In this document: piece by piece, positions 23,901 to 38,900 of the stretch
Numbering within the stretch: position 1 is the stretch's first letter
Layout of the letters: every line of letters starts with the position of its first letter
Assembly (NCBI GenBank): GCA_029204225.1
Contig: CM055097.1
Location: forward strand, 48,754,052 to 48,818,051
DNA length: 64,000 nt
Origin: Diphasiastrum complanatum
Taxonomy: Eukaryota > Streptophyta > Lycopodiopsida > Lycopodiales > Lycopodiaceae
Direction: 5' to 3'
Made by a program: the position numbers and the translations under genes
Notes under the pieces: model-generated
What the model was told of the DNA's origin: nothing
The model's input: only the letters and a program-made list of their open reading frames with translations
The model's database searches: none

Positions 23901-26900
23901 TATTGTGCATGAGTGACGGACTGTATGCAGAATAATAAAGAGCCAAATGTCTTGAATAGCTACCACTGAGACCCAAATCTGTGGCACTAATAAACAAAAT
24001 ACAATATCCAATGCCAACATACAATATACCAACTCATAGAAAAGTTTAAGCAAACAAGATTGATAATGTTTATGCTATGCAGCTACAAGATTGTTATAAC
24101 TTCCACCATTAATAAGCTCTAATCAGCGAGCTCCAATGAAAAAGCTATCATCGAAGACAATAATGAACGCGATAGTTGGCACGTTTTTTCTCCACCTACA
24201 ACAAAATGAAAAGCTGGGAGAGCAACTGATTTACTCACCGAAAGGATGACAGCAGGCCTATATTGAGCCTGCGAGCGGCATTGTTCAGATTCTTGATTCG
24301 TTGGCATTTAGCAAAAGAACTGCGCATGAACTACTCGACCTAATTTTGAAAACAAGCTCATGTTGCTTCCTTCTTCTCAGTTAGGAAGTTTGAACTTTAA
24401 CAAAGCAGAATATGGACAAATCTACCAGTGCCATACTCCTTGAGGCAAACCCACCTGAATGGGCACCAATGGAGCATCCTAAAATCAGTGCATGGGAATG
24501 GTCTACCTATTACATAGCAGTTTTCAAGGAGCCCAACTAACATTTTGACAGAAAACTTGATATCCAAATGCATGTATGTCCAGGCAGACGCTCACAAAAC
24601 ATCTACTCCCCAAACACTCCAGATCCTATAGTTGATCAGAGGCAAAACACGATTTTCAAAGTATATCTTGGTTTCTGCAACTAACTGCAGCACAAAGAAG
24701 CTCGCCTAAGAAACTCTGTGAATGCAATTCTCCTGTCTGGAATCAGGTAGTTGGAATGAATTGGACTAAGAAATAATTCCACATTAGTATAGTATAAAGA
24801 CCAAGGCAGTGAGTTGGTAGTTCTTTTGTGCTGTTTCTGCCTGCAATACTTGGTGATTGTTTGCTTTCTTTGTTACTGCTACTGCTCTGTATCTTCCTTC
24901 CTTAATGCTGTGAAGGTAGAAATTCTTCAACTTTCTCCAGAGGAAAGAAAAAAGGAATGACTATAGCACATAAAGAGGCTGCTCCAAGGATGGAGGAAAT
25001 GCGGAGCGGTCCTTCTAGAGAGGATGTGATAGCAAGAATAGTGCTTGTGCATGTGGCAGCAATGATCACTTGCTCAGAGTGACGATTCGATCGTCTCCTG
25101 GTGTTTATCTCCTCTTCATGTTCTTCATCCGGCCTGTGTCTAGAGTCAAAAAATGCAACGAGACTCAAACGTTTTCGTTCCTATTAAGAATAGTTGTGAC
25201 TGCGGCCTTGTATCTGCTAGTTGTTATTCTTATTCAGAAGCTCGCAAAAGTAGGCCACAGAGGGAACATCACCCTTGCCGTAATTGAGGCGCTCATTCTG
25301 CTCTTGCCATTTGATGGGGTGTTCTTCACAGTCGTACAAGACAGCATGACTGGAACCCATGTGGAACCTGTAAATGGCATCAGTCCTAAGCACACATATG
25401 CTGATGTTGATGCTCTTGCTCAAAACCCAACCCATCTGACAGCAAAGCATGCCATCGAGATCAACACAGCTGCTGCTGAAGCTGAAGGTGGTCTAGCCAG
25501 AAGCAAGGAAGAAGAAAAGGGATTTTTTGCATGGTCGTACCCCCATGCAGCGACAGTGAGCAGCAATCAAGGAAGTGTGGCATGAACTCAGATGAGCCTG
25601 CATGCAGCGACACAGCGACACCTGCAAAGCTTGCATGCAGCAACAGCTACAAAACGATCCCTGGCACATAAATGACCACGTAGAAAAGCATCTACTTTCA
25701 ACAGCACAGACATCTACTTTCGAATCAACAGCATAGAAACCGCCACGTGAAAAACAGGAACGTTGGAAACGAATGCCACGTGGATACGACGAATGTTTAG
25801 TAAACTTTGCTCCTGGCATAGGCTAGAATTGGAACAAGTTATGAAATTCCCAGTTATAGAGATACAATACTCTTACCTAGCACTTACATCTTCACTCTCA
25901 GGCATATTAGCTCTCATGGTATACTCAAATGTTCTCACCTACTTGATACATTCAGCATTTCCATCCCCATTCCCTATTGGTTCTCATCAGTACATCTGCC
26001 ACTTCCTTTACCAAACTTATATTCAGCGTACTTGGCATGGTGAGTTGGGGGTCAACCGCGACTTTTATCGAACTCATTTCTTGGAGTGGAGCACAGCTGG
26101 TTTGCCAATTCTACCTCACTATCTGGACTCTAGTCTTTTGCATGGTCTCAGACTCCTTTTGGGCCAACTCAAACAGAGTCATGCCTTGGCATTTAACAGA
26201 CATTAATAAAGCTTTCTTTCTCTCTTTCTCACACACACACACATTTATGCTCCATTAGCAAACATCATACTTAAATGTACTTCCTTGGTCTTATGTACCC
26301 ATTGGTACACAAAAGACATTATCGTAAGATAGCGATAGGGAAGATAGACTTTTTGAGTTTGAGAGTTGTTCAGTTGATCTTGCGGATGGTTGCAATCTTG
26401 CACCATATATTTTTGGACCACCTTGTTTTTTCAATTATCTAGAATAGTATTTGTTTTGTTTTGTTGAACAACATTGTTCCATTTGAGGTTTGTGCATTAG
26501 CTTATGTGCCTTTTCATCTCATCCGGCTCAACCAACATCTACGATGCGTGTGTTTCTTGGTTCGGCTGCTTCTTTGCCGGGCAAAAAATCGCAGTCTCAG
26601 CAGCAGCCTGGGTTCAAATGCTCAATTGCGGTGCAGCCCTTCTTCAAACCTCAAAGGACACCTGAGCATCGCCCCATATTTGGGCAAAGTAGACATTAAT
26701 GGATCTTTCTTTCTTTCTCTCTCATGCACTATTGTAATTACCTTGAGCTAACTTGCTTTTATGATGACATGGCATTTCCTCGTTTCTTGTATCCCAATTC
26801 TCAATTATCATTTCCTATTTTTCAAGGAGTCCGCTTCTCCCGGATGGAAAACATTTCTCAAAACTATGCCCAACAATGAGCATATGACTCGAAATGATGG

Positions 26901-29900
26901 CTAAAACTTAATAAGAAACCAAAGGACCCTAATTATATGGTCCAAATGACAAATACTCACAATGCATACCCACGGTCCCTATAGATGCCCTGAGCATTAT
27001 CTCTAGCCTATACCTAAAAAAGTCCTTACTACAATGGAGAACATAAACTCTCTCATGAAGGATGTAATTTTCCAACAAAAGAAATTTGCTTTTCGTAATA
27101 TAGCATGGTAAACTGATTATCATATATCTTTATGGTAAAATCTATAGCCAAGAGCATTATCTACTCATTCTAAAAAAAATTAAAGCAAAAGGTTAATAAA
27201 TCAAAGCGAAAATGTTGTGATGCAAGAGCATCGACTTTATTAACTATAAATGGTGAGGCTTAATGTGTTGAATTAAATGAAAAGATGATTCCCTATATGA
27301 CAGGAGATGAACAAAGTGTACAATATGCATGCACTAGCATTTTTTGAAAAAGTCCTAAAAATTATGCAAACCACAGATGCAACCCACACTCCGAAATGTC
27401 CTGAAACGCATTTCGGGAAATTAGAGATCAAGTTTCCCCGAACGGAAAAAAAAAAAATTTACTAAGCAATTTAAAATAGAAATTTAAATAAATAAACGGC
27501 ATTAATTTTTTTCTTTAAACTTTTCCTTGATCAACTAAACTATCAAAAAAATAGATGTAGGTACCCATTCCTAAAAAGTGATAAGTAAAGGACTTGTAAA
27601 AGGTCAGTGATGAGGCCATGAAATCCAATTACATCAATGATGGATGTGTATAAGATTGCCAGAGATGACAAAGAGACAGCAAGCAATTATTCCTAGAGGC
27701 AGATTATGATCATAGGTAGGTTATGTAAGGCTGCCATGACCATCTCCAAGCTATGAAAGTGAACATCAAGTTGGAAAAATATGTGCTTCTTCCTATACTG
27801 ATTGCACCTACAAGAAGATAATCCCCCTAACCATGGGAAGTGCTCACATACCAAGTTATTATCATAGAATTACATGAAGTATCACATACAATGATAATGA
27901 ACAGCAACCTGATGAGTCATATAGCAGTCTCCAAGTAATGAAAAACAATGAGCATCTAAACCAAATTGTATTGCATATTATCTATCTTCATGTTATGAGA
28001 TAACTTTGGTTTATACAGCTTTTGTTATATATATCTATTGCATACTATATAATTTAGGTTTCTCTATATAGTAAACATTTTACGCCACCTAAAGTAACAA
28101 AAAACTCTCCAGCCATTAGTGTCTTTTCAAAAATAAATAAAATTTGTGATCCAGGTCCCAAATCACTGACGATCCTGGAATGTCCGTTTCACATTGTTTT
28201 TTGCAACAGATCTGCTGCAGCAGCTATAATTTCAACACACCAAGGACATATACACCATGACAGGTAGGTAGAGGACTGAAAAAAACCATTAGAGCTTGGG
28301 CTAAGAAATGAGAGAATTTTTTTTGAAATATTAAGGCATGGTATGATTAAGAGTTGCATATCCAATTTACTAATGTGCAAATGAAAAGACAATCTTAGAT
28401 GTTGGAAACAAATCTTTCCTCAATCCAAGCCTTAAACTAACCCTGAACATAATAATGAAAGATGAAATGGCAAGCTAAACAATTTGTACTGCTTGATTAC
28501 ACAGCAGCTCAAAAATTAGGAAAATTCTTGGAATCACACATGCAAGTCCAACTTGTAAAAAAGATCTTAATAAGCACTTCTAAGGATGGGTTTTAACCTC
28601 CATATTCTTAAAATTTGCAAATGCACGGAAAGCTGCATAATACACTAGCAAACGACGATTCACAACACCACGCCTCATTTGCAAATCTCCTAGGGCAAGA
28701 GTGCATAGCTCATCTTCAAGCTCATTGGAAATTTCAACCTCCCTTGTAACTGCTTGAGCTTTGAAATCTTTGGCCGCCCCATTTCTCCATTGCTGTAGAA
28801 GATCAAAGATCTGCATGTGCAAGATATGTAAACATGTCAACATTTTTCTTGATAAGAAAAAAATCAAGACAGATGCACGCTTCTCAGGGCTAATCAAAGG
28901 GGTTCGCTTAAGTAGGACTTTCAGATAGGAAAACCATGAAACAGAAAGTATTATAGCATAAACATTGACAATCTACTGTAAGAAGCAAACCGCGTGCACC
29001 AAAATAGCTGCAGAGGATCCTCTCTCTGGCACCAAAATAAATTCTTTTCATTTGAGTCGTGCATACGTTTGTTATAGGTTAAGTCAGTTCATGGATCCAG
29101 TTACAAAAACTCAGTATAAGTATTTGCTCAAATGTTCAGGATCATAACATTTTAGGAATGTAGAAATGGGAGGCACTAGCATACTGTAAGCCTTAAAGCA
29201 ACAAATTATTCACACTAAAAACAAGCCAAATTTTGAACTTGTACTTCATGCTAAAGCATAAAATGCAACTTGAATCTTCATTCATAAATGCACATTAAGT
29301 TTCAGAAAATGTTCTGAGAAACCCAATCAGAGATTTTCTGGAACATGCCAAAAAAAATTATCTTTTGGGTTTTTTTTATTGGTGTCAATGGCTTTTTTCT
29401 AGTCTTTAAGTTTTTTGGATAGTTTAAAAGCTATTCGATTAGTTTTTTATATTTTTACTGTTTTTGTAGGGTTTTTAGGTTTTTCTGAAAAAAAAAAAAG
29501 TGTTCCTGACAGCCCGCTACATCTACGGTTCATTTAAATCATCAAAAGCATGGACAAAATCTCTCTTTTGTGAGACTGGAATATCTAAAATTTACGGATT
29601 TGGTCGGAAAGGTCCATAGTTTCGCAGCGTATGGAACGTTGTTTAATATATACCAACCGCTTTCTGAAGCGCTTTTTTTTAACATTAAAAGTCAGAAAAA
29701 AATACTCTCAAAAAACCTGTTGTGTTTTGTACCATAGGTCCTGCGGTACTGGGTACCGCAGATCCCGGTACCGCGGGACCGTATTGGTACCGCGGTACCA
29801 TGTTGGTACCGCGGTACCACAATATAATATATTATTTAATATTTAATATTTTTTTAAATTTCTTTTACCTAAACCTACCCGCCCCCCTCGCATTTCATCT

Positions 29901-32900
29901 CAAATTTTTTTGCGCCCTCCTCCGCCCTGCCATCGCTGTTGTTTCTGCCTACCTGCCTTCTGATTCCTTGAGTCGCCCTTCGCCCACGCAACGCCTTGCC
30001 TTGCATCTGACTTGCTTCGCCCTGCCTTCGCCCATTTTCAGCGTCTCTCCAACAGTGAACCCTGCTGTTTTTTTTCCAGCAATCCATCCCTCATTTCATC
30101 TGCAATGGTGCAATCCGACCTTTCCGGTCTGTGGGACGAGGTAGACATTGTCAGGTGGGTTGCCGACAAGGCCAACAAGACCGGTCAGAAGATCGTGCGC
30201 TGCCGATACTGTCTCGTCGAGTTTGTTGCATCCCTCACTCGCCTTAAAGGCCATCTGCTCGGTGCACGCACCAAAAATGGTGCCACCTTGAATGCTGCCC
30301 CTTGTGGCAGCATGACCGTCCCCGACAGGCAGCAACTACTAGACACCTACGGGCCGCGGCTCGTGGCAGGGGAGAACACCATTTCGGAGGGCATTCTCTG
30401 ATCTTGCACCGCTCCTTATGTGGCTGACCCAGAGTTGCTGCCTGCTTGGCTGGCACGCACGAGGAGAGGGAGTGCATCCTCCTCCAGTCCCTTTGCCCCT
30501 CATCCCCCTCAGACAGTTTTGCCTCACACACCCCCATCTGCTCAAATTCCGGTGGATCCCGTCCCATCGCGTCCGCCAGTTGCCACTGCGGTTCCACCAC
30601 CACCCACTGTTGCTCGCACTCCCCCAGTCTACGACTTTCTCATGGACTCCGCCACCCGAGCAGGCCCAGGATGCTACTGTTGGGGCCTTCGAGGATGTGG
30701 AAGAGATCCCTTCTTCCTTCCCTTCCCATCCGGATGACCTCCTCAGCCAGCAGTTTTCGTACCCCATGCCAGATGTTGCCCCTCCACCAGTGCACCCCAC
30801 CTATGCTGCTGCACCCATCCCTGCCAGTGCATCCCACTCTCCCCATTCCACGTCTACAGCAGATGCATCCACCAGTGCCCAGCCTGTCGCGTCATCGTCC
30901 ATTCCCGTCACGGTTGGTGCACCGTGCTGGAGGTCCACCACCCGTCGCCCACTAGGGAGAGCCCTTGTGCAGCAGACCATTTGCAGCGCGCATCAGCCGC
31001 ACATGGACAAAGAGGCCACACAGGCCGTGGCCAGTCTGATTTACGAGCTGAACCTACCCTTTGCCATCACCAACTCTAAGCCCTTCAGAAGGGCCTTCCG
31101 CCTTGCACAGTCTGTCAGCCCTAGCTGGAGAGTCCCTAGTTCAGAGGTTGTCCGCACACACATGCTGAGGGATAAGGTTGAGTCCTTGTCTAGAGAGATG
31201 GAGCCTCTGCGTCGGCACTGGGCCACTTATGGTTGCAGCATCATGTCCGATGGCTGGACTGATGTCAGGAGGAGGCCGATCCTCAACATACTGGTCTCCA
31301 GCTGCATGGGCACACAGTTTTTGAGGGCAGTGGATTGCAGCAGGGGGGGGAGAGTCATATCTGCAGAGTTCATGTTTGATGTCATCAGGTCTTCCATCCT
31401 AGCCATAGGCCCACAGCATGTCGTCACGGTGGTGACGGACAATGCCACGAATTGCATTCAGATGGGTGTACTGCTAGAGGCCGAGTTCCCTCATATTGTT
31501 CATATCCCCTGTGCAGCGCACGGCATAGACCTTCTGATGGGGGACATAGGAGCACTTCCCTGGGTTAGAGCCATCGTCCAGGAGGCCCTCTTCTTGGTGA
31601 CTTTTGTCACCAGAAAGAGGCGTTTTCTTGCCATGTTCCGGGTGTTCAGCCATCTGGACCTCCGTAAGCCAGCCCCCACACGCTTTGCATTCGACTTGGT
31701 GGTCATCGACCGTTTGATCAGGTGCAGGGCACAGCTTCTACAGATGGTTGTGAGTGATCTTTGGTGTGCCAGTACGTTTCCGCGAACTAAGGATGGGGAG
31801 CACTTTTCTTCCACGGTGAGGGGAGACCAGTTCTAGAGGGATGCACAGACATTGTCAGGACTGCTTCGACCACTCTACATTGTGCTCCGCATGGCTGACA
31901 ACGAGGGGTCGACACTTGGACTGGTGTATGAGCTCATGGACCGGATTGGACAGTTCCTGCAGCTGCCCATCTTGCAGCCAGAGAGGTAAGCGGTACAGTG
32001 TTATAATTGTTCTTTAGCTTTTCAATGGTTGCTAGTTTGTTTTTCTGTCAGTGTTAAGTATTTCGTAATGCCCTAAACCACATGCCTCTCACCTGCAGGA
32101 TGACAGAGCTGAAGTTCATATGGGAGACGCGGTGGAACTACTTCCACAGGAGTATCCACAGCGTTGCACACATGTTGCATCCCCTCTTCCTCTCTCCGAC
32201 ACAGATCGCAGACAGGGAACTCGAGGCCGATTGGCTTCAGTACATTCACAGGGTGGGTCCACACATAGGTTTGGATCCTATCAGGCTCATGGAGGAGCTC
32301 GCTGCATTTCGTTTCGGCATGGGCACGTTCGGTCACCCGGCTACTCAGGATCCAGAGAGGAGGCAGCTCCCCATTACCTGGTGGACCATGTTCGGCAGCA
32401 CCTATCCATCCATATAGCGTCTTGCACTGTGGGTCCTTTCACAGGTATGCATCTCATCTCATCCTCCCTTGCTGTGTTTCGTTGACGTTCCACCCGTGCA
32501 CATGCTGAACCATTTCATTGCACGTACCACAGGACTCCGCTGCCTCCGTGTGTGAGCGTAATTGGAGCACATGGGCACTCATTCACACGAGGAGAAGGAA
32601 CAGGCTGTCAGTGAGTCAGTTGGAGCGGTTGGTGTTCTGTAGCACCAACGCACGTCTCGCCAGGACACTGCCGACCATTACGAGCGCATTGCAGGTGAAA
32701 AGCTATTCTCCCATTGCATGTTGGTTGACGTCTCACTAAAATGTAGGTTTCAATCTTTGATCAAATTGTTTTCCTGACACGCTCAATTTTGGTCTTGCAG
32801 ACGAAGATATCAGATTTGGAGAGCCAGGTCGACTTGCCTACGGACAGCACACATCCCATACCTGTAGATGACCTGGGCACACAGTTGATGGCAGAGAGAG

Positions 32901-35900
32901 AGAGGGAGCTTGCCGAGATGAGAGAGAGAGATCTTGGGCTTGAGCACAGAGAGCCTCCATTGTTTGAGGGAGATGAGCCAGTGTCAGAGGATGAGCCCAT
33001 TCGGGTTGTGTTTGCCAGACCAGAGAGGGATGAGGCAGATTATACAGGTGCAGGGCACACGCCACGGGCAGGGGTCACAGGTGCATCACGTGGCAGAGGT
33101 GGGACACATGGCACAGGTTATACCGGCAGACAGGCAAGGCACACAGGGGGGGCCAGTGGCATACCTACCTATGTCGACATGATGGAGGAGGCTCTTGATA
33201 GAGGGCAGAGTGGTTTAGATGTCGGTCCCGCAGATGTTTGGATGTGTGCAGCACAGAGTCATGGCCGTTACTACGACAGCACACCAGAGGAGGCGCCAGA
33301 TGACTTTGATTGCACAGATTGGGAGGCCATGCAGGGTCTACAGGGTGCACATGATGAGGCACGGGATGATTCAGAGGTTGGTGCACAGGATGATTCAGTG
33401 GATGGTGCACAGGATGAGGCCCAGAGCCCAGAGCATTTGCATTCAGATGCCCAGCTGGACGACCTGATTGCCACATTTGATTCAGAGGCCCAGCAGATGC
33501 CGAGTGTCAGGGCACCCCCTTCATCTCTTGCCAGCATGCCATACACAGAGTCACAGAGCATATGCAGAACACAGAAATACAACCCCCCCCGATAGCATTT
33601 CATAAACACATACATCAGATTGCAATACACAAGGCACGCATTGCACAAAAAACACACCGTACATTAATTCATCAGATGTATCAAAATAACAATACGTATT
33701 CCCGCCACATACGGTTGGGGCTGTTTTTTACACTATGCTAGACACTAAATGTTGCCTCATCTACTGATGAACATTACATAACAACAGTCAGCCACATACG
33801 GCTAGACCCCATCTATGCTAAACATTCCTATGGATCCTCCACTGACTCCTCGCCCTCGTCAGGAGCATTGTTGTGTCGCTCTTGTTCTGCCTCCCGATTA
33901 CCCCGAGCTGCCTCCTGGCCAGCCCGACGGCGGGCAGCCCTTTCCCTGACCATAATGAGCTGTCGTCGTGTGAAGTTCATTCCGATCTGCTCATCCAAAT
34001 CCAGCTCGACAGCGGGAGCAGGGGCCACAGCGGGAGCGGGGATCTGCAGCTTTGGGTGTCTCTCCCGAGTTTGTCGCAGCATCTCTGCAATGTCTGCCTC
34101 TTGCTTCCGATGCCTTTCGTTGTGCCTTCGGACATCTTCCTCGAGCTTCCTCCTGGCTTCGCCTTCAGGCCTTGGTGGTATGCGCTCTGCCATCTCACGA
34201 CACCCTGTTTCTCGAACTGGCTCTCACAATGCCTCTCACAATAACTCTCACAATGCCTCTCACAGCCTCTCTCTCATAGCCTCTCACTGGCTCTCACAGC
34301 CTCGCGATTGCCTATTTAACCCCACAGCCTGTTCCCCCATGTGCAGTTGTTGATGATCCCTCCATGTGCCCTTGTACCTGTCCCCATTAATTGTGATGTG
34401 CTAATGTACCTGCTCCATGTACCTGTACCACATGCTGCACTCCGATTGGGTCCGTGGTCTGCTCCCCCACAGTGCCCATGTGACGGTGTACCTGTCCGGA
34501 TTTGTCCCATGTGCCTCTGTACCTGCCCCCATGTGATGCTCCCTCCCTGTGTTGGTCTCCCATTGGACCCATGGTCTGCTCACCCACAGTGCCCATGTGC
34601 TTCTGTACTTGCCCCCATGTGATGCTACCCCCCTGTGTTGGTCTCCCATTGGCTCCTCGGTCTGCTCACCCGCAGTGCCCATGTGCCACTACACCAGTCC
34701 CCTGCATCGTGTACTGTACCCTCTTTTTTTACACCCAGAACCCCTTTTTTTACTTTTTTTGTCCTTTTTTGGTAGTTAATATGCAAACAAAAATTATTAA
34801 AAAAAAAAATTTAAAAAAAATAAAAATGGTAACGCAGGTCTGAGGGCGGTACCGTACCGGCGGTACCACTGATATGGTACCGACGGTACCATACCAGCGG
34901 TACCACGGGGTACTATGTTTTGTACATATGGGACATAATCTGCTCCATACTGAAAGGCATGGAGCAAGTATTCATGGAGATGTCCATAATGTCACTAGGT
35001 AAAACAAAATATACATGCAAGCATAAATCACATCTGAAAAGTCCGTGTTTCAATATTGTTTGAGTCAGCATTCTTTTGAATGCTACACTGGTTGAGCACC
35101 TCTAAAATGCAATGTATAAATGGTTTATTATGTCTAAACCTAAGGAAGCGGATGGCAGACGCGAACGCGCGTTCGCGTCAGCGTTCCGCGTCCCCAGACG
35201 CGTCCGCCTTTTTTTTTTAAAAAAATTTTCATTTTTTGTGCTAAAAAAAAATAAATAAAAATAAAATTGGACGCCCGCTTTTTTTTTTTCATTTTTTGTG
35301 CTAAACAAATTAAAAAAAAATTGGACGCGTCCGACCTTGCATCCAGGGGTCGGACGCGTCAGGGTCTGGACGCCGGACGCGGAATGTCCGGCCCGGACCC
35401 TCATGTCTGGTCTAAACAGTCTCTTTTAAGGCAAGCCAACGTCATTCCCTATTTTTTAATAATTTTCAAAAAGATTACAATTTTTTTCTGAAAACGTGCA
35501 ACTCAATAAAAGAAGATTAGCGCACATTCTGAAACGGAACAGGTTTTCTAATGTGTTTCAAATAAAAAACATTCAGGTCACATTCCAAAACAGAACACGT
35601 TCTGAACGGCGCATTCTGTAACAGGTGACTATGCATGCAAGCAAACAAGTAGAAAAATCATAACAAACCACGAAAAAAGAAGATAATCTTAGCTAGCAGG
35701 TATTACTCATCCTCTCATCAATACCTAAGTGCATAAGCTGCTTACTGGGTTTGAGAGAATCTGGATTCTTTTTGGGTAGACCCAATGATGACTAGAAGTA
35801 GATGGCACCAACAAGAGCAAATTAAAAACAAAAACAAAATGACAACAAAAACTTAACCACTTCCCTGGACCTTAAGTCACAAAGAAGAGTTAAAAGGAAA

Positions 35901-38900
35901 TAGACAACATTCAAAAGAACTATAAACAAATCAAGCTCCTGAATAGTAGCTTCAATTTTATTTGTATTTTGTATAGGAGCAATCATTAAATTGAAACGTC
36001 ATAGCTCTCCGCCTCCTTCAGTGACCTTCATTGAATTTTGACCTATACCACACTACTAGGAGGGTCACCTGAAATTAAACCTAAAATGTACTAGAATTGG
36101 ACCTAGAATGTACTGGAATTGAATCTGAAACTACTTAATATCCATTTACTGATAATCCTCTATGTTTTCTCTTTCTACTGATACCCATATTGCATATGTT
36201 TACCGGAAAAAAATTTGCAAATCGCGATTCGACCCCCAAGTGAGCGATTTGCAGGTTGCGACTCAGATTGCGATTCGCGAGTTCTCAAAGCAACTAGGGG
36301 ATAAAACCAACATTTCAGTGTAACACATCCCCCACCCTCCCTTTATTGCTATTTCGTTTTCTATGCAATCCACAAGACTTCTAAATTTTCAAATTTCTCT
36401 TTGCTAAGAATATTTCCTAAATATATCAACGACTTGGATGTTGGCATCAAAATAAAACAACTCGATCTTGCCACTTGTAAACTTCTCTCTTGTAAAAAGT
36501 TTTTCCAGTTGAACATATTCCATCTGTAAGTGATAAAAAAGGTTCGTCACCAGCTGAACATAGCTTTGAATGTCACAATAGAGTGTCAAATAGAGTGTCA
36601 TTGGGCCTATTGTAGTTGGACATCTTCAAAGAGCCTTCTCAACTAGATAGCATCACATGATGCCTTTGTCATTGCTCAATATTCTGATCAAGATGGATGG
36701 CAAAGTTATATCCGATTGCTCCTTAGGGCACCAAGAAATAGCTCTCAAAACCAAGTTAAGTATGCTCCTTTACACTCCAGCATCCATAAGCTCATTACTT
36801 GTTGAAACTAGCTGGTGATAGAATGCTATTTCCTCCCAGCCCCACCAGTATTTCAAGGCACAACATGTTCCAGCATTTGGTCACTCGGTCCCATCTATGT
36901 TGATTGGGCTTAAACCGATTCTTTGGGTCTTTTACCCTTCCATAACTAGTGTTGCTTAATAATCCCAAGCCCCAATGTGGCACAGTGAACCACCTGGTCA
37001 CCCCGGCTGCTTGCCAGTCAGAGCCTCTCAGTACATCTACTCTAACTCCGGTATTGATGTGTAGGCCCTTAATGGTAACTCTCAATCTCACATCTTTGAC
37101 AATTTGTCAGACGATCTCATTAGGTTGCTACTTGTGACAAACCCAACCCATCTTAGGCCAACCTTTCAACACGTTTAGGCTAGCTGCGACATTACGACTA
37201 GACCTATGATGGTAATTCTCGATCTCAATCTCTGGCAATTTGTCAAATAGTCTCATCAGGTCACTATTTGGGACAAACCTAACCCATCTTAGGCCACCTG
37301 CCTCTCTACAGTTACCGACCATCGCCATTCCTTACCATTGACTCCCTCTACAACCAATGGCTCGAGGTCAAGTTAGGTCCAAGACTGGAGCCTAACATAT
37401 ACCATTTGTTGATCTTCAATCATCTTGGTGCCAGCCCAAAGTGCATCTAAGTGACCTTGCAACTTCAACTCATTTTCATCATTACATTCAAAACTATATT
37501 TCCTTATTTGAATTCCAACATGCTTCTTATTTACTAATAAAGACTCTTTGAGGTTGGCACCTAAGCATGTCTCAGATGCATTACAAGATTTGAAGTGTTT
37601 TTGTGATTACTTCTATGCTTGACTAGCTTAAGCATGTAAATAGTTCATGTGTTGACGACTCTTCTCTGAGTGCATAAATTGAGAACTAAATTTATATGTA
37701 TACGCCATGGATTACTGAGCTGCTAGTGTTGTCTAGTTGAATTTTGTTGTCGATTTTTGGAGAATTAACATAATTTTTGAAGAGTTTTTAACTATATGGT
37801 CACTTTATAATCTTCTAAAATTACCATGTGTATCATTTTCCCTTTGATTCCAGGGTATGTCAATGTAAAGAAAAACAATCATGAAATAGCTTGAACTTAC
37901 TTTACGAGGCTTTTTATTTACCCCAAACAACCATTTTGCAAAGCCCCTCTACAAGAATATCCAAAAAAAGACAACTAGAGATTCTAATATTTTAGCACCT
38001 TGACGACTCAAAAATTTGGGACCATTCGGGAATGAAGTGCAATCATGCAACAGACTCAAGAATTGAAACAGACAAACTATTGTCTCAATTGTAATTGCTC
38101 TATTTACGCCACTCTAATGGACCGAGCATTATATAATATTGTGACACATCCTCTACTTCTCAAGTGACGGTGAAAATCCACATTTCTTTAATAGGACATA
38201 GGGCTGAAAACCTTTCAATATAAGGAGTCATAATGCCAAAATGAACTTTGATGTACTTCTTGCAGGTGATCTAGATAAGGGGTAAAGTACTGTTGATCAC
38301 AATCGTTCCTTAAACTCAACTTTGCTCAATGTTAGATATACTCAAAGTTGAGGTAGGTTGGGGTGAGGAATGCGTTAGTGGTACAGGACGATAACATCTC
38401 TCTAAATCCTAATCTTAGCAGGGTACAATTTGATATGAGCTCTAGGATTTTGCTAAATCTGTATACCATTGTGTTTTGTTCTAGCAAAAGATAGAGATGT
38501 TACAATGTGGAACCTTCCAAAGACTATCATTTAGGGTAAGAGTGTACCCAAATGACAAAGCAACCAATCTACAAGTCCACAATGAACATTAGGTCATTAA
38601 CAAACCCAGTACTCAAAACAACAATGTCTCAGGAGCCAATATAGATCCATGATGAAACACCACGGTATCAAGTCGATAACTCCTTATAACCTGGTTTTCA
38701 CTAGCCCTTGTCCACAAATAGAGACTCTCTTATGAGTTCATTTTCATGTATGTAAAAGCCTTTTCATTTTTGAAGTCCATGCCCAAACATACATGCCTAA
38801 AATATCTTTGGCATGTGTCACTTAACATTGAGCCATCCATGGCCAATAACTTGCACTTGGAATAATCCTGGGTAACTTTTTCTCAGATATGGTTGTTCTT

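Larger units (their letters stand above)
29733..34917 (+). mobile_element. hAT DNA transposon, 5,185 bp, with 8-bp TSD
   Basis: Flanked by TTTTGTAC on both sides. The ends are imperfect inverted repeats: CATAGGTCCTGCGGTAC at the left and, reversed, CATAGTACCCCGTGGTAC at the right. Within about 100 bp of each end GGTACC/CGGTAC motifs repeat, probably transposase binding sites. The interior is clearly GC-richer than the surrounding intron. It carries a BED-finger/DUF659/dimerisation-domain transposase on the plus strand and a second small gene on the minus strand. It lies in intron 6 of the PPR gene. Confidence 0.93.

Noticed and set aside
30244-30800. Long minus-strand ORFs opposite the hAT transposase
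   Set aside because: The region is GC-rich with few stops in any frame; the plus strand carries clear BED and DUF659 text.
34316-34682. Overlapping ORFs on both strands near the hAT right end
   Set aside because: They are produced by the ~107-bp tandem repeat and its base composition.
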